From: Methylovirgula ligni
GTDB taxonomy: Bacteria; Pseudomonadota; Alphaproteobacteria; Rhizobiales; Beijerinckiaceae
Reading direction: 5' to 3'
Length of the DNA: 64,000 nt
NCBI RefSeq assembly: GCF_004135935.1
Contig: NZ_CP025086.1
Span: forward strand, 682,001-746,000
Part shown: piece after piece, positions 37,161 to 45,627 of the stretch
Layout of the letters: every line of letters starts with the position of its first letter
Numbering within the stretch: position 1 is the stretch's first letter
Notes under the pieces: model-generated
The model's database searches: none
The model's input: the letters and a program-made list of their open reading frames with translations, nothing else
Told to the model about the DNA's origin: nothing
Position numbers and translations under genes: made by a program

Positions 37161-37205
37161 TCGGACTTTTCCCGCGCGGGAACCCGGAATAGCGGTTACA
37201 TTTGT

Positions 37206-37230
37206 GTAAGTACTTACGAAAAATAAGTAC
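37206..37230. promoter_or_regulatory. probable HxlR operator
   Basis: A perfect 12-bp palindrome GTAAGTACTTAC (37206-37217) is followed by another TAAGTAC half-site (37224-37230), 17 bases from the matching half. It sits between the divergent HxlR and QorB-like genes. HxlR regulators of this subgroup commonly bind GTAC-centred palindromes. Confidence 0.65.
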
Positions 37231-37276
37231 AGGCTTTAAGTAGGGCGCAGCCTCCATTGCAAGGAACGACCCACCC

Positions 37277-38122
37277 ATGACCATCGCCATCACCGGAGCC
37301 AGCGGCCATCTCGGCCGTCTCGTCATCGCCAAGCTCAAGGAAAAGGTTCCGGCGGCGGATGTCATCGCCCTGGCGCGCACGCCCGCGAAGGCCGCCGATC
37401 TCGGCGTCGCCGGCCGCGAAGCCGACTATACAAAACCCGAGACGCTCGCACGCGCTCTCGCCGGCGTCGAGACGCTGCTGCTCGTATCCTCAAGCGAGAT
37501 CGGACAGCGGGCGGCGCAGCATCGCAATGTCATCGACGCGGCGAAGGCATCCGGCGTAAAGCGGATCGTCTATACCAGCGTTCTCCACGCCGACACCTCG
37601 CCGCTTGGTCTCGCGGCGGAGCATCTTGCAACCGAGGCCGATCTGAAAGCCTCCGGCGTGCCTTTCACGATCTTGCGCAACGGCTGGTACACGGAAAACT
37701 ATACGGCCGCGATCCCCGGCGCGCTGGCGACCGGCGCGTTCATCGGCAGCGCGGGCGACGGCAAGATCTCCTCGGCAGCGCGCGCCGATTATGCTGAAGC
37801 TGCGGCTGTGGTGCTCACCGGCAGCGGCCATGAGGGCAAGACCTACGAACTCGCGGGCGATAGTTTTTATACGCTCGCGGACCTCGCCGCCGAAGTCTCC
37901 AGACAGACCGGCAGGACGATCCCCTACAAGAACCTGCCGGAGGCGGACTATGCCGCCGCGCTCCTCAGTGCCGGGCTGCCGGAGTTCGTCGCGAAATTGC
38001 TGGCGGACAGCGACATCGGCGCCGCCAAAGGGGCGCTGTTCGACACGGGGCATCAGCTTTCGGGATTGATCGGCCGGCCGACGGTACCGCTCGCGACAAC
38101 CATCGCGGCGGCGCTCGGGTGA
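37277..38122 (+). CDS. NAD(P)H:quinone oxidoreductase, QorB/YtfG-like
   Basis: The 281-residue protein is an atypical short-chain dehydrogenase of the NmrA-like group, with the NAD(P) motif AITGASGHLGRLVIAKL. LRNGWYTENYTAAI and the YELAGDSFYTLADLA segment match E. coli QorB (YtfG), which reduces quinones. Its divergent HxlR-type neighbour supports this assignment. The stop lies 43 bases before the tRNA-Pro gene on the opposite strand. Confidence 0.88.
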   Translation: MTIAITGASGHLGRLVIAKLKEKVPAADVIALARTPAKAADLGVAGREADYTKPETLARALAGVETLLLVSSSEIGQRAAQHRNVIDAAKASGVKRIVYTSVLHADTSPLGLAAEHLATEADLKASGVPFTILRNGWYTENYTAAIPGALATGAFIGSAGDGKISSAARADYAEAAAVVLTGSGHEGKTYELAGDSFYTLADLAAEVSRQTGRTIPYKNLPEADYAAALLSAGLPEFVAKLLADSDIGAAKGALFDTGHQLSGLIGRPTVPLATTIAAALG

Positions 38123-38165
38123 GCCGAGGGCAAAGTCAAAAATAGAAAAGGTCAAAAAGTAGAAT

Positions 38166-38242
38166 TGGTCGGAGTGAGAGGATTCGAACCTCCGGCCCCC
38201 TCGTCCCGAACGAGGTGCGCTACCAGGCTGCGCTACACTCCG
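38166..38242 (-). tRNA. tRNA-Pro (CGG anticodon)
   Basis: On the minus strand a 77-base cloverleaf reads from CGGAGTG at 38242 to the encoded CCA at 38166. The acceptor stem is CGGAGTG/CACTCCG. The D-arm contains AGCGCAGCCTGGTAGCGC, the anticodon loop TTCGGGA gives CGG, and the T-loop is GGTTCGAATCC. The 3' CCA is encoded in the gene. Confidence 0.97.
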
Positions 38243-38337
38243 ACTTTGCCGATTTGCCGGACGCGCAGGCGCCGGCGGCGCATGCCTTATAGCTAGGCTG
38301 CCCGCGCCCGACAAGGGCGCGGGAGTCGATAAGGTAA

Positions 38338-39261
38338 TTAAACAGCCGCCGCCTGGCGCGAACCGGCGGGAGGCAGCGCAGCCGGAGCGGCTTCGATCTT
38401 GGCCATACCGGCCTTCACCGCTTCCTGCACCTTCTCGAAGGCGCGAACTTCGATCTGACGGACGCGCTCGCGCGAGATGTGGAACTCGTCCGACAATTGC
38501 TCAAGCGTGATCGGATCCTCAGCCAGGCGCCGTGCCTCGAAGATGCGCCGCTCGCGATCGGAAAGCACGCCAAGCGCCTCATGCAGCGCACCGAGACGAT
38601 TGTCGGTCTCTTCCCGTGTCGCCAGCAGGTTTTCCTGGCTGGTGCTGTCATCGACGAGCCAATCCTGCCACTCGCCTTCGCCTTCCTCGCGCAGCGGCGC
38701 GTTGAGCGAGGCGTCGCCGGACATGCGCCGGTTCATCTCGATCACGTCCTGCTTCGAGACGCCGAGGCGTGTGGCGATGATCGCCACCTGCTCCGGATTC
38801 ATGTCGCCGTCCTCCAGCGCGGAAATCTGGCTCTTGGCCTTGCGCAGGTTGAAGAACAGCTTCTTCTGGCTCGCCGTGGTGCCCATTTTCACGAGCGACC
38901 AGGAGCGCAGGATATATTCTTGAATCGAGGCGCGAATCCACCACATGGCGTAGGTGGCAAGGCGGAAGCCGCGGTCGGGCTCGAAGCGTTTGACCGCCTG
39001 CATGAGGCCAACATTGCCTTCCGAGATCACCTCGCCGATCGGCAGGCCGTAGCCGCGATAGCCCATGGCGATCTTGGCGACGAGTCGCAGATGCGACGTC
39101 ACCAGTTTATGCGCGGCTTGCGGGTCTTCGTGCTCGCGCCAGCGCTTGGCGAGCATATATTCCTCTTGCGGTTCCAGCATCGGGAACTTGCGGATTTCGC
39201 GGAGATAGCGCGAAAGTCCGTTTTCCCCCGAGAGAATGGGAAGCGCGGCTGATGAAGCCAT
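38338..39261 (-). CDS. rpoH: heat-shock sigma factor RpoH (sigma32)
   Basis: The 307-residue protein has sigma region 2 (LVTSHLRLVAKIAMGYRGYG, FRLATYAMWWIRASIQEYIL) and the RpoH box with SQKKLFFNLRKAK, plus region 4 (ITLEQLSDEFHISRERVRQI). The ATG at 39261 lies behind AGGAGGG; the open frame extends upstream into non-family residues. The rluD-like gene lies upstream in the same direction. A hairpin in the 5' region (GAACCC/GGGTTC just before the ribosome-binding site) could affect heat-dependent translation. Confidence 0.96.
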   Translation of the reverse strand: MASSAALPILSGENGLSRYLREIRKFPMLEPQEEYMLAKRWREHEDPQAAHKLVTSHLRLVAKIAMGYRGYGLPIGEVISEGNVGLMQAVKRFEPDRGFRLATYAMWWIRASIQEYILRSWSLVKMGTTASQKKLFFNLRKAKSQISALEDGDMNPEQVAIIATRLGVSKQDVIEMNRRMSGDASLNAPLREEGEGEWQDWLVDDSTSQENLLATREETDNRLGALHEALGVLSDRERRIFEARRLAEDPITLEQLSDEFHISRERVRQIEVRAFEKVQEAVKAGMAKIEAAPAALPPAGSRQAAAV

Positions 39262-39403
39262 TTTAAAAATCCCTCCTATCGAACCCCCATCAGGCGGGTT
39301 CAAAACGGCCACCGGAGTCGACCGTGCGTAGCAATATAGGCTCACCCCCCACCCTCTGAAAGGGCGGTTCGGCCGGCAGAGATTACAAATGGGTAACCAG
39401 GAT

Positions 39404-39429
39404 GCGCGGGTTTGCTGCAAAACCCGCGC
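39404..39429. repeat. 10-bp hairpin between rluD-like gene and rpoH
   Basis: GCGCGGGTTT (39404-39413) pairs perfectly with AAACCCGCGC (39420-39429) around a 6-base loop, 10 bases after the stop of the leftward rluD-like gene. No T-run follows on that strand. It could be a weak transcript end or a processing site before rpoH. Confidence 0.5.
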
Positions 39430-39439
39430 AGAGCCCGCG

Positions 39440-40480
39440 TCAGGCGGCCGCCGCGAGGGTCTTCTGCAGCTTGGCCAAATCCGCCGGCAGCGGCCGCTCG
39501 AATAAAAATTTCTGAGCAGAAACAGGGTGGATAAAGCCGAGCGTCCCGGCATGCAGGGCCTGCCGGCCCAGCTTTTCCAGCGCCGCCTGGGCCTTGGGGC
39601 CGAGCCGTGTCGCCTTGGTCTTGAAGCCGCGGCCATAGACCGCGTCCCCCAAAAGCGGATGGCCGATATGCGCCAGATGCGCCCTGATTTGATGGGTGCG
39701 GCCGGTTTCCAGGCGGCACCGCAGCAGGCTCGCGACCGGCTTGCCGTCGCTGCCGTCATAAGTCTCGAGCAGTTCCCAATGCGTCACCGCCTCGCGGCCG
39801 TCGCCGGCGCGCACGACCGTCATTTTCTCGCGGTCGACCTTGTGGCGGCCGAGCGGCAGGTCGATCGTCCCGGCAGTCCGCTCCGGCACGCCCCAGACGA
39901 AGGCCAGATATTCGCGCGTCAGCGCATCCTCGCTGTGGTCGGCGAAAAGTTTGGCGAGCCGCTTGTGCGCGGCATCGGTCTTGGCGGCGACGATAAGGCC
40001 GGACGTGTCCTTGTCGAGCCGGTGGACGATGCCGGGGCGCCTTACTCCGCCGATGCCCGAAAGGCTGTCGCCGCAATGGGCGATCAGCGCATTGACCAGC
40101 GTGCCGCTCGAATGCCCCGGCGCGGGATGGACGACGAGCCCCGCCGGCTTATCGATGACGATCAGATGCGCGTCCTCATGGACGATGGAGAGCGGGATCG
40201 CCTCGCCCTGCGGCACCGGGTCTTCCGCCGGTGGCACGGTCACTTCGACCTTCTGCCCGGCTTTGACCTTCTGGCCTGCGTCCTGAGCCGGTGCGCCATC
40301 GACCGCGACCGCGCCGCCTTCGATCAGCGCCTTGAGCCGCGTGCGCGAGAGCGCCGCCGCCTGCGCCTCGGGCCGTGCGGCGAGCACCGCGTCGAGCCGC
40401 CGCCCCGCCGCCTCGCTATCGATGGCGAAGGCAAAAGTTTCCGCCGCGGCCGCGTCGCTGTCCGTCAAGCTCATATTCAT
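39440..40480 (-). CDS. RluA-family 23S rRNA pseudouridine synthase, RluD-like
   Basis: The protein has an N-terminal S4 RNA-binding domain (about residues 25-95, RRLDAVLAARPE). The catalytic domain follows, with the aspartate in GIVHRLDKDTSGLIVAAKTD, then LETGRTHQIRAHLAHIGHPL and GDAVYG. RluD modifies helix 69 of 23S rRNA; the exact target here is inferred. The length (346) and the position upstream of rpoH are typical for alphaproteobacteria. A second ATG two codons in is possible. Confidence 0.92.
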   Translation of the reverse strand: MNMSLTDSDAAAAETFAFAIDSEAAGRRLDAVLAARPEAQAAALSRTRLKALIEGGAVAVDGAPAQDAGQKVKAGQKVEVTVPPAEDPVPQGEAIPLSIVHEDAHLIVIDKPAGLVVHPAPGHSSGTLVNALIAHCGDSLSGIGGVRRPGIVHRLDKDTSGLIVAAKTDAAHKRLAKLFADHSEDALTREYLAFVWGVPERTAGTIDLPLGRHKVDREKMTVVRAGDGREAVTHWELLETYDGSDGKPVASLLRCRLETGRTHQIRAHLAHIGHPLLGDAVYGRGFKTKATRLGPKAQAALEKLGRQALHAGTLGFIHPVSAQKFLFERPLPADLAKLQKTLAAAA

Positions 40481-40503
40481 CTGTTCTGCTGTTTGCTTTC
40501 ATA

Positions 40504-40546
40504 ATGCGCCGACGGCGCATCTTGGGCTTCGCCCGAAAATGCTCTA
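40504..40546. repeat. intergenic palindromes and CGAAAATGCTCTA element
   Basis: ATGCGCC-GAC-GGCGCAT (40504-40520) and GGGC-TTC-GCCC (40524-40534 region) lie between the divergent rluD-like and ndvA-like genes. They are followed by CGAAAATGCTCTA (40534-40546). The last 13 bases recur exactly at 48816-48828. The region therefore seems to contain a fragment of a dispersed element. Confidence 0.6.
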
Positions 40547-40582
40547 GTCAGGGCGCATCCATCGTTTCGTGACTTGTAGCGC

Positions 40583-42421
40583 ATGTCCCAGGCTGAACAC
40601 CACATCGAGGAAACCTCGCTGACGCGGCTCTATTTCCGTGCGCTCGGCCTGCTCGGCACCGAGACTCATGTGGCGATCTTCCTCGCCATCGCCAATTTCG
40701 CCCTGGCGGCCTCGCAATTCGCCGAGCCGGTGCTGTTCGGCCGCATCATCGACCGGATGAACATTGGCGAAACCCTGCATCGCAGTCCGGGCGTCCGGGA
40801 GCTTGCGCCGCTGATCGGCGTCTGGATCGGCTTCGCCCTGTTCTCGATCATCGGCGCGGTCTTCGTCGGCCTGCGCGCCGATCGGATGGCGCACCGGCGC
40901 CGGCTCGCGGCCATGGGCATCTATTTCGAGCATGTGCTCAACCTGCCGCTCTCCTTCCATGCCTCGGTCCATTCCGGCCGGCTGCTGAAAAGCATGCTGG
41001 AGGGTGCCGCCGGCCTCTTCTGGCTCTGGCTCTCCTTCTTCCGCGAAAAATGCGCCGATTTCGTCGCCCTCACCGTGCTGCTGCCGCTGGCGCTCTTCAT
41101 CAACTGGCGGCTCGGGCTGCCGCTCATCATCCTCGTCGCGATTTTCGGCATCATCATCATCTTCGTCGTCCGCCGCACCCACACGCTGCAGACGCAAGTC
41201 GAGGGCTATAACGCCAACCTCTCCGAACGCGCCTCGGACGTGCTCGGCAACATCGCCGTCATCCAGAGCTTCACCCGCATCCAGAGCGAAGCCTTCGCGA
41301 TGAACGAACTCATCCAGGCGGTGCTCAACGCGCAATTGCCGGTGCTCTCCTGGTGGGCGGTCGCGGTGGTGGCGGCGCGGGCGGCCTCGACGCTGACACT
41401 ACTGACGATCTTCATCGTCGGCGTCTGGCTCCATGCGCAGGGACTCGCCACGATCGGCCAGCTCGTCACCTTCATGGCGCTCGCGACCATGCTGATCGGC
41501 AAGCTGGTCGAGATCGTCAATTTCATCAACGGCCTGTTCCTGCAGGCGCCGAAACTCTCCGAATTCTTCCGTGTGCTCGACACCGCCCCGAGCGTCGCCG
41601 ACCGGCCGGGCGCGCAAGACCCGGGCCGGCTCAAAGGCCATGTCACCTTCGATCACGTGACCTTCGCCTATGCCGACGGCAAACGCGCGGTGGACGATGT
41701 GCGCTTCGATGTCGCGCCGGGTGAAACGGTGGCGCTGGTCGGCGCGACCGGCTCGGGCAAATCGACGACGATGAGCCTGCTGCATCGCGTCTTCGATCCG
41801 CAGTTCGGGCGGATCACGATCGACGGCACCGACATCCGCGACATGACGCTCGCGGGTCTGCGCCGCAACATCGGCGTTGTCTTTCAGGAGCCGATGCTGT
41901 TCGCCCGCTCGATCGAGGAGAACGTCAAGATCGGCAAGCTCGACGCGAGCGCGGCCGAAGTCGAACAGGCGCTCGATCTGGCGCAGGCCGACGAATTCGT
42001 CGCCCGCCAGAGCGAGGGGCTCGGCACGATCGTCGGCGAGCGCGGCCGCTCGCTCTCCGGCGGCGAACGCCAGCGCCTCGCCATCGCCCGCGCGCTGCTG
42101 AAAGACCCGCCGATCATGATTTTCGATGAGGCGACCTCGGCGCTCGATGTCGAGACCGAGCGGCAATTGCAGCTTGCGATGACGAAGGCGACGAAGGGAC
42201 GCACGACCTTCATCATCGCCCATCGGCTGGCGACGGTGCGCAACGCCGACCGCATTTTCGTCTTCGATCATGGCCGGATCGTCGAACAGGGCAGCTACGA
42301 GGATTTGATCGATCGCGGCGGACGCTTCGCCAAGCTCGCCGAGACGCAAAACGTGCTGCAGACACCGGAATCGGATTTCGAGGCCGTCTCCAGCCACGGC
42401 GCGCGGCCGGAAGGATTTTAA
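40583..42421 (+). CDS. ndvA: cyclic beta-1,2-glucan exporter, NdvA/ChvA-like ABC transporter
   Basis: The 612-residue protein fuses a six-helix ABC exporter domain (about 15-310) with an ATPase domain (about 345-580). The latter has Walker A GATGSGKST, signature LSGGERQRLAIARALL, Walker B MIFDEATSAL and the H-loop IAHRLATVRNADRI. Sequence along the membrane domain resembles NdvA/ChvA, which export osmoregulatory beta-1,2-glucans needed for hypo-osmotic growth. No glucan synthase (ndvB) is in the window. Confidence 0.9.
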   Translation: MSQAEHHIEETSLTRLYFRALGLLGTETHVAIFLAIANFALAASQFAEPVLFGRIIDRMNIGETLHRSPGVRELAPLIGVWIGFALFSIIGAVFVGLRADRMAHRRRLAAMGIYFEHVLNLPLSFHASVHSGRLLKSMLEGAAGLFWLWLSFFREKCADFVALTVLLPLALFINWRLGLPLIILVAIFGIIIIFVVRRTHTLQTQVEGYNANLSERASDVLGNIAVIQSFTRIQSEAFAMNELIQAVLNAQLPVLSWWAVAVVAARAASTLTLLTIFIVGVWLHAQGLATIGQLVTFMALATMLIGKLVEIVNFINGLFLQAPKLSEFFRVLDTAPSVADRPGAQDPGRLKGHVTFDHVTFAYADGKRAVDDVRFDVAPGETVALVGATGSGKSTTMSLLHRVFDPQFGRITIDGTDIRDMTLAGLRRNIGVVFQEPMLFARSIEENVKIGKLDASAAEVEQALDLAQADEFVARQSEGLGTIVGERGRSLSGGERQRLAIARALLKDPPIMIFDEATSALDVETERQLQLAMTKATKGRTTFIIAHRLATVRNADRIFVFDHGRIVEQGSYEDLIDRGGRFAKLAETQNVLQTPESDFEAVSSHGARPEGF

Positions 42422-43333
42422 TTGATCGTCCGCGGCCGCCCCAACGCCTTCAGCCTGCTCTTCATCCTGCGCGGCTCCATTCTGCCGATGATCGCCCCGC
42501 GCGTGCTCTGCGTGCTGGCGGTCTCGGTCGGGGTGGTGATCTGGCATCATCTCGCCCCGGCCTCCTTCCGCGATGTCCCCGCGGCGCCCTTTACGTTGCT
42601 CGGACTGGCGCTCTCGATCTTTCTCGGCTTCCGCAACAATGCCTGCTACGAGCGCTGGTGGGAGGGCCGCAAGCAATGGGGCCAACTCACCGCAGAAACG
42701 CGAAACCTGACGCGCGAATTTTTGGCCGTGCTGCCCGACGACAGTGCGTTGCGGCGGCGCTGTGTGAATCGGCTCGTCGCTTTCGCGCATGCACTGCGCA
42801 ACCAATTGCGCGACGGCGATGACGGCAAGACGCCGGATTGGCTGCCGGAGAATGAGCGCGCCGCAGTGGCGGCGAGCCGCTCCCAGCCGGACGCCATCCA
42901 GCGCATGCAAACGGCGGAGCTTTCAGCACTGCTGCGCGGCGGCCGGCTGAGCGACATCCTTTATTCCTTCTTCGCGCAGCGGCTTGAGGGGATGACGAAT
43001 GTACAAACCGCCTGCGAGCGGCTGCATACGACGCCAACGCCTTTCACCTATACGCTGCTGCTCCACCGGACGGCCTGGCTGTTCTGCCTTCTGCTGCCTT
43101 TCGGCCTCGTCGGCACGATCGGCGCGGCCACGCCGATCCTGACCGCGATCCTCGCCTATGCCTTCTTTGGCCTCGACGCCCTGGGGGAAGAATTGGAAGA
43201 ACCGTTCGGCGAGACGCAGAACGCCTTGCCGCTCGATGCACTGGTCCGCAATATCGAGATTGCCGTCGGCGAGGCCCTGGGAGATGCGACGTTGCCCGAG
43301 CCGCTGAAGCCCAGGAACTTCATCCTCGATTGA
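42422..43333 (+). CDS. bestrophin-like (UPF0187) anion channel protein
   Basis: The 303-residue protein has the bestrophin family pattern: an N-terminal helix (LLFILRGSILPMIAPRVLCV), then LSIFLGFRNNACYERWWEGRK-like residues, and late helices near HRTAWLFCLLLPFGLVGTI. The C-terminal part contains DALGEELEEPFG, the acidic segment typical of the group. The start is TTG at 42422, directly after the ndvA-like stop, with GGAAGGA upstream. Bacterial members can conduct anions or cations; the ion here is unknown. Confidence 0.85.
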   Translation: MIVRGRPNAFSLLFILRGSILPMIAPRVLCVLAVSVGVVIWHHLAPASFRDVPAAPFTLLGLALSIFLGFRNNACYERWWEGRKQWGQLTAETRNLTREFLAVLPDDSALRRRCVNRLVAFAHALRNQLRDGDDGKTPDWLPENERAAVAASRSQPDAIQRMQTAELSALLRGGRLSDILYSFFAQRLEGMTNVQTACERLHTTPTPFTYTLLLHRTAWLFCLLLPFGLVGTIGAATPILTAILAYAFFGLDALGEELEEPFGETQNALPLDALVRNIEIAVGEALGDATLPEPLKPRNFILD

Positions 43334-43345
43334 CGCTCGCAGCAG

Positions 43346-44953
43346 TTATTTTTCCGCCGCGATCCCATCGAGAAGACCGGTCAGTTCGTAAACGACGCCG
43401 GAAGTTGCAAAATCGATCCGCGGCGGCGTGTCGAAATATTCCGCCATCACCTGTTCGAGAACCGTGCTGCCGAAACCCTTGCGCTCCGGCACCTGCACCG
43501 GCGGTCCGCCCTCTTCCTGCCAGCGGAACGCAAAAAAACGGCGGCCGCCGTCTTCGAAAACCTGCCAGTTGATGCGCACCCGTCCAGAAGCGGTGCAGAG
43601 CGCGCCGTATTTGGCAGCGTTTGTCGCAAGCTCATGCACGGCAAGGGCGAGATTCTGTGCTGCCTGTGCCGTCACGACGATGCGCGGACCCTCGATTTCG
43701 GTGCGATCCTGATAGGGACTCATTTCGGTGCAGACGACTTGCCGGATATCGGCGCCGTGAAAATCCTGCTCCATCAGCAAGACGTTGGTTTGCGCCAATG
43801 TGTACAGGCGGTTGAGCACCGCTGTCTTGGCATCCGCGACCGAGGTTTTGCCGGCAAAACTTCTGGATACGACGGATTGAATCACGGCGAACAAATTCTT
43901 CGTGCGGTGATTGATCTCGCGCGTCAGCAGTTCCTGTCGCGCCTGGGCCTGCTTGCGCTCGCTGATGTCGCGGGCGATCTTCGATGCGCCGACGACGCGT
44001 CCGTTCGCGTCCTTGATCGGCGAAATGCTAAGTGAGATTTCAACGAGGCTGCCGTCTTTGCGCACCCGCACCGTTTCGTAGTGCTTCACGCGTTCGCCGC
44101 GCCGAATGCGATCGAGAATTGCCGGCTCCTCGTTAGCGCGATCCGTAGGGATAAGAATCGTCACGGATTTGCCGATCATCTCCTCGGCCTCATAGCCGAA
44201 GAGCCGCCGCGCGCCCTCGTTCCAGCTTGTGATGATGCCGTTGAGGTCCTTGCTCAAGATCGCATCGTCGGACGATTCAACGATGGCCGCGAGCCGTTGC
44301 GGTATTGCCGCATCCAGGGCCGAGCGCCTGTTGCCTGGACCGGGGCGCTCCCCGCCTTCTGCCCCCGCCACGGCCGTCGGCGCCGCGCCAGCAATATCGA
44401 CCGAGCTGCGCGGCACGAGCAAACGCACGTGAAGCCCGAGGCTCGTCGAGTCAAACGTAACGCTGCCACCAAGCCGGTCTGTCAGCGCGCGGATAATGCG
44501 CAGGCCGGGACCCGCATCTGTCATGGCATTGAAATTCTCCGGCAGACCGACGCCATCGTCAACGACATCGACCGCGAGCGTGCCATCGACATTGCGTTCG
44601 CAAGCGACGCTGACGACTCCGGCCACCCCCGCGGGATGCGAATAGCGGATGGCGTTGACGACAGCCTCTTTTACAATGAGGGAAATCAGATCAGCCGCCT
44701 CGCCGGCCACCTCACAGTTCGCTGGATTGGGCGAAAAGATTTCGAGTCGCGCCGACGAAGGCTGGTGGAGGGGGGCGCATATCTCGTGCAGCGCTTCGAG
44801 GAGATTCACCGTCCTCGGATCATGCGGTCTTGCCGCGACACTGATTCCATCGCGGCGAAGCGATCCCTGAACGCCGTTGAGGCTAATCATGACAGGTTCC
44901 GTTGCTAGGTGCGTTCCAGTCTTTTCTGAGAACGGCCTCATGTGTGTGCCCAC
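43346..44953 (-). CDS. HWE-family sensor histidine kinase with an extra N-terminal ATPase module
   Basis: Residues 90-180 form a histidine-kinase-type ATPase fold (IVKEAVVNAIRYSHPAG, VVDDGVGLPENF, GPGLRIIRAL) with no phospho-acceptor before it. A PAS domain (about 218-335) follows, then an HWE/HisKA_2 kinase with His349 (REINHRTKNLFAVIQSVVSR), a second ATPase region (LALAVHELATNAAKYGAL) and the family RWQEEGG motif. The protein is soluble. HWE kinases often feed the alphaproteobacterial general stress response. No response regulator is adjacent, and the role of the first ATPase module is unclear. Confidence 0.88.
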   Translation of the reverse strand: MGTHMRPFSEKTGTHLATEPVMISLNGVQGSLRRDGISVAARPHDPRTVNLLEALHEICAPLHQPSSARLEIFSPNPANCEVAGEAADLISLIVKEAVVNAIRYSHPAGVAGVVSVACERNVDGTLAVDVVDDGVGLPENFNAMTDAGPGLRIIRALTDRLGGSVTFDSTSLGLHVRLLVPRSSVDIAGAAPTAVAGAEGGERPGPGNRRSALDAAIPQRLAAIVESSDDAILSKDLNGIITSWNEGARRLFGYEAEEMIGKSVTILIPTDRANEEPAILDRIRRGERVKHYETVRVRKDGSLVEISLSISPIKDANGRVVGASKIARDISERKQAQARQELLTREINHRTKNLFAVIQSVVSRSFAGKTSVADAKTAVLNRLYTLAQTNVLLMEQDFHGADIRQVVCTEMSPYQDRTEIEGPRIVVTAQAAQNLALAVHELATNAAKYGALCTASGRVRINWQVFEDGGRRFFAFRWQEEGGPPVQVPERKGFGSTVLEQVMAEYFDTPPRIDFATSGVVYELTGLLDGIAAEK

Positions 44954-44991
44954 GGCTGGAGAACAAACACTTCTGTATAATTAGAGCATTC

Positions 44992-45017
44992 AACAAGCGA
45001 GCGCTAAGATTGGTTCC
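44992..45017 (-). promoter_or_regulatory. candidate EcfG-type promoter for the HWE kinase
   Basis: On the minus strand GGAAC (45017-45013), a 17-base spacer and TGTT (44995-44992) lie about 40 bases before the kinase start. The alphaproteobacterial EcfG consensus is GGAAC-N16/17-CGTT, so one base in the -10 differs. The AT-rich spacer around it supports promoter function. Confidence 0.35.
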
Positions 45018-45239
45018 TCACGAATACTATTAAACAATTGACGCATTTCGATCTAAATACACACTCTACGCGAATACATCTTTACAGACTGATGCAGCAC
45101 TGGCTGTCATGGCGCGAAAAGCCGACAAAGCACGGAGTAAGATTTTTGCGCATTCGGCGTTGAATGAGTAATTGACGCCATTTATGTAATAGGCGCATTA
45201 TTATCGTCGCTTCTGATCACCTCTTCACGGGGGAAAGCC

Positions 45240-45491
45240 GTGGCCAAATTGTCTCGAGAAGAACGCTTGCAGATCATGCTCACCGTTGAAGAGCTGCGGG
45301 CGCTGGACGACTGGCGTTTCGGTAAGAGAATGCCGAGCCGGGCCGCCGCCGTGCGCGAGCTTCTGCGGCGGGGGTTGGCCGCGGAAGGCTTCGACCTTGC
45401 CGAGCAAAGCGCCAGGTCACAGGATTTCGGGATGATCGCCGACGAAACCAAGCCAAACGGTCGCAAAAGCTCTCAAGGCGACGCCGGATAG
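45240..45491 (+). CDS. ribbon-helix-helix (CopG-like) protein
   Basis: From the GTG at 45240 (GGGGGAAAG upstream) the 83-residue protein has a short N-terminal strand (LQIMLTVEELRALDDW) and a helix-turn-helix-like segment (RMPSRAAAVRELLRRGLAAE), the RHH fold. Such proteins bind DNA as dimers. No toxin gene follows, and the next gene is 137 bases away, so it may be an orphan regulator rather than an antitoxin. The upstream 286 bases are AT-rich and hold no other gene. Confidence 0.75.
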   Translation: MAKLSREERLQIMLTVEELRALDDWRFGKRMPSRAAAVRELLRRGLAAEGFDLAEQSARSQDFGMIADETKPNGRKSSQGDAG

Positions 45492-45627
45492 AGCGGCATG
45501 CCCGGCCAGCCTCCCCGCCGTCACGCTCCCGAGACGGCAGTTCGGGCTTTCATCGCGGGTCTGTTTCAGCGTCGATTAACGGTTCTGGCTTAAGCCAAGG
45601 CTGTTTTCTTGATGGCTGAGGCGGCGT

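Noticed and set aside
45240-45491. Antitoxin of a toxin-antitoxin pair
   Set aside because: The ribbon-helix-helix protein has no partner gene of toxin size on either side.
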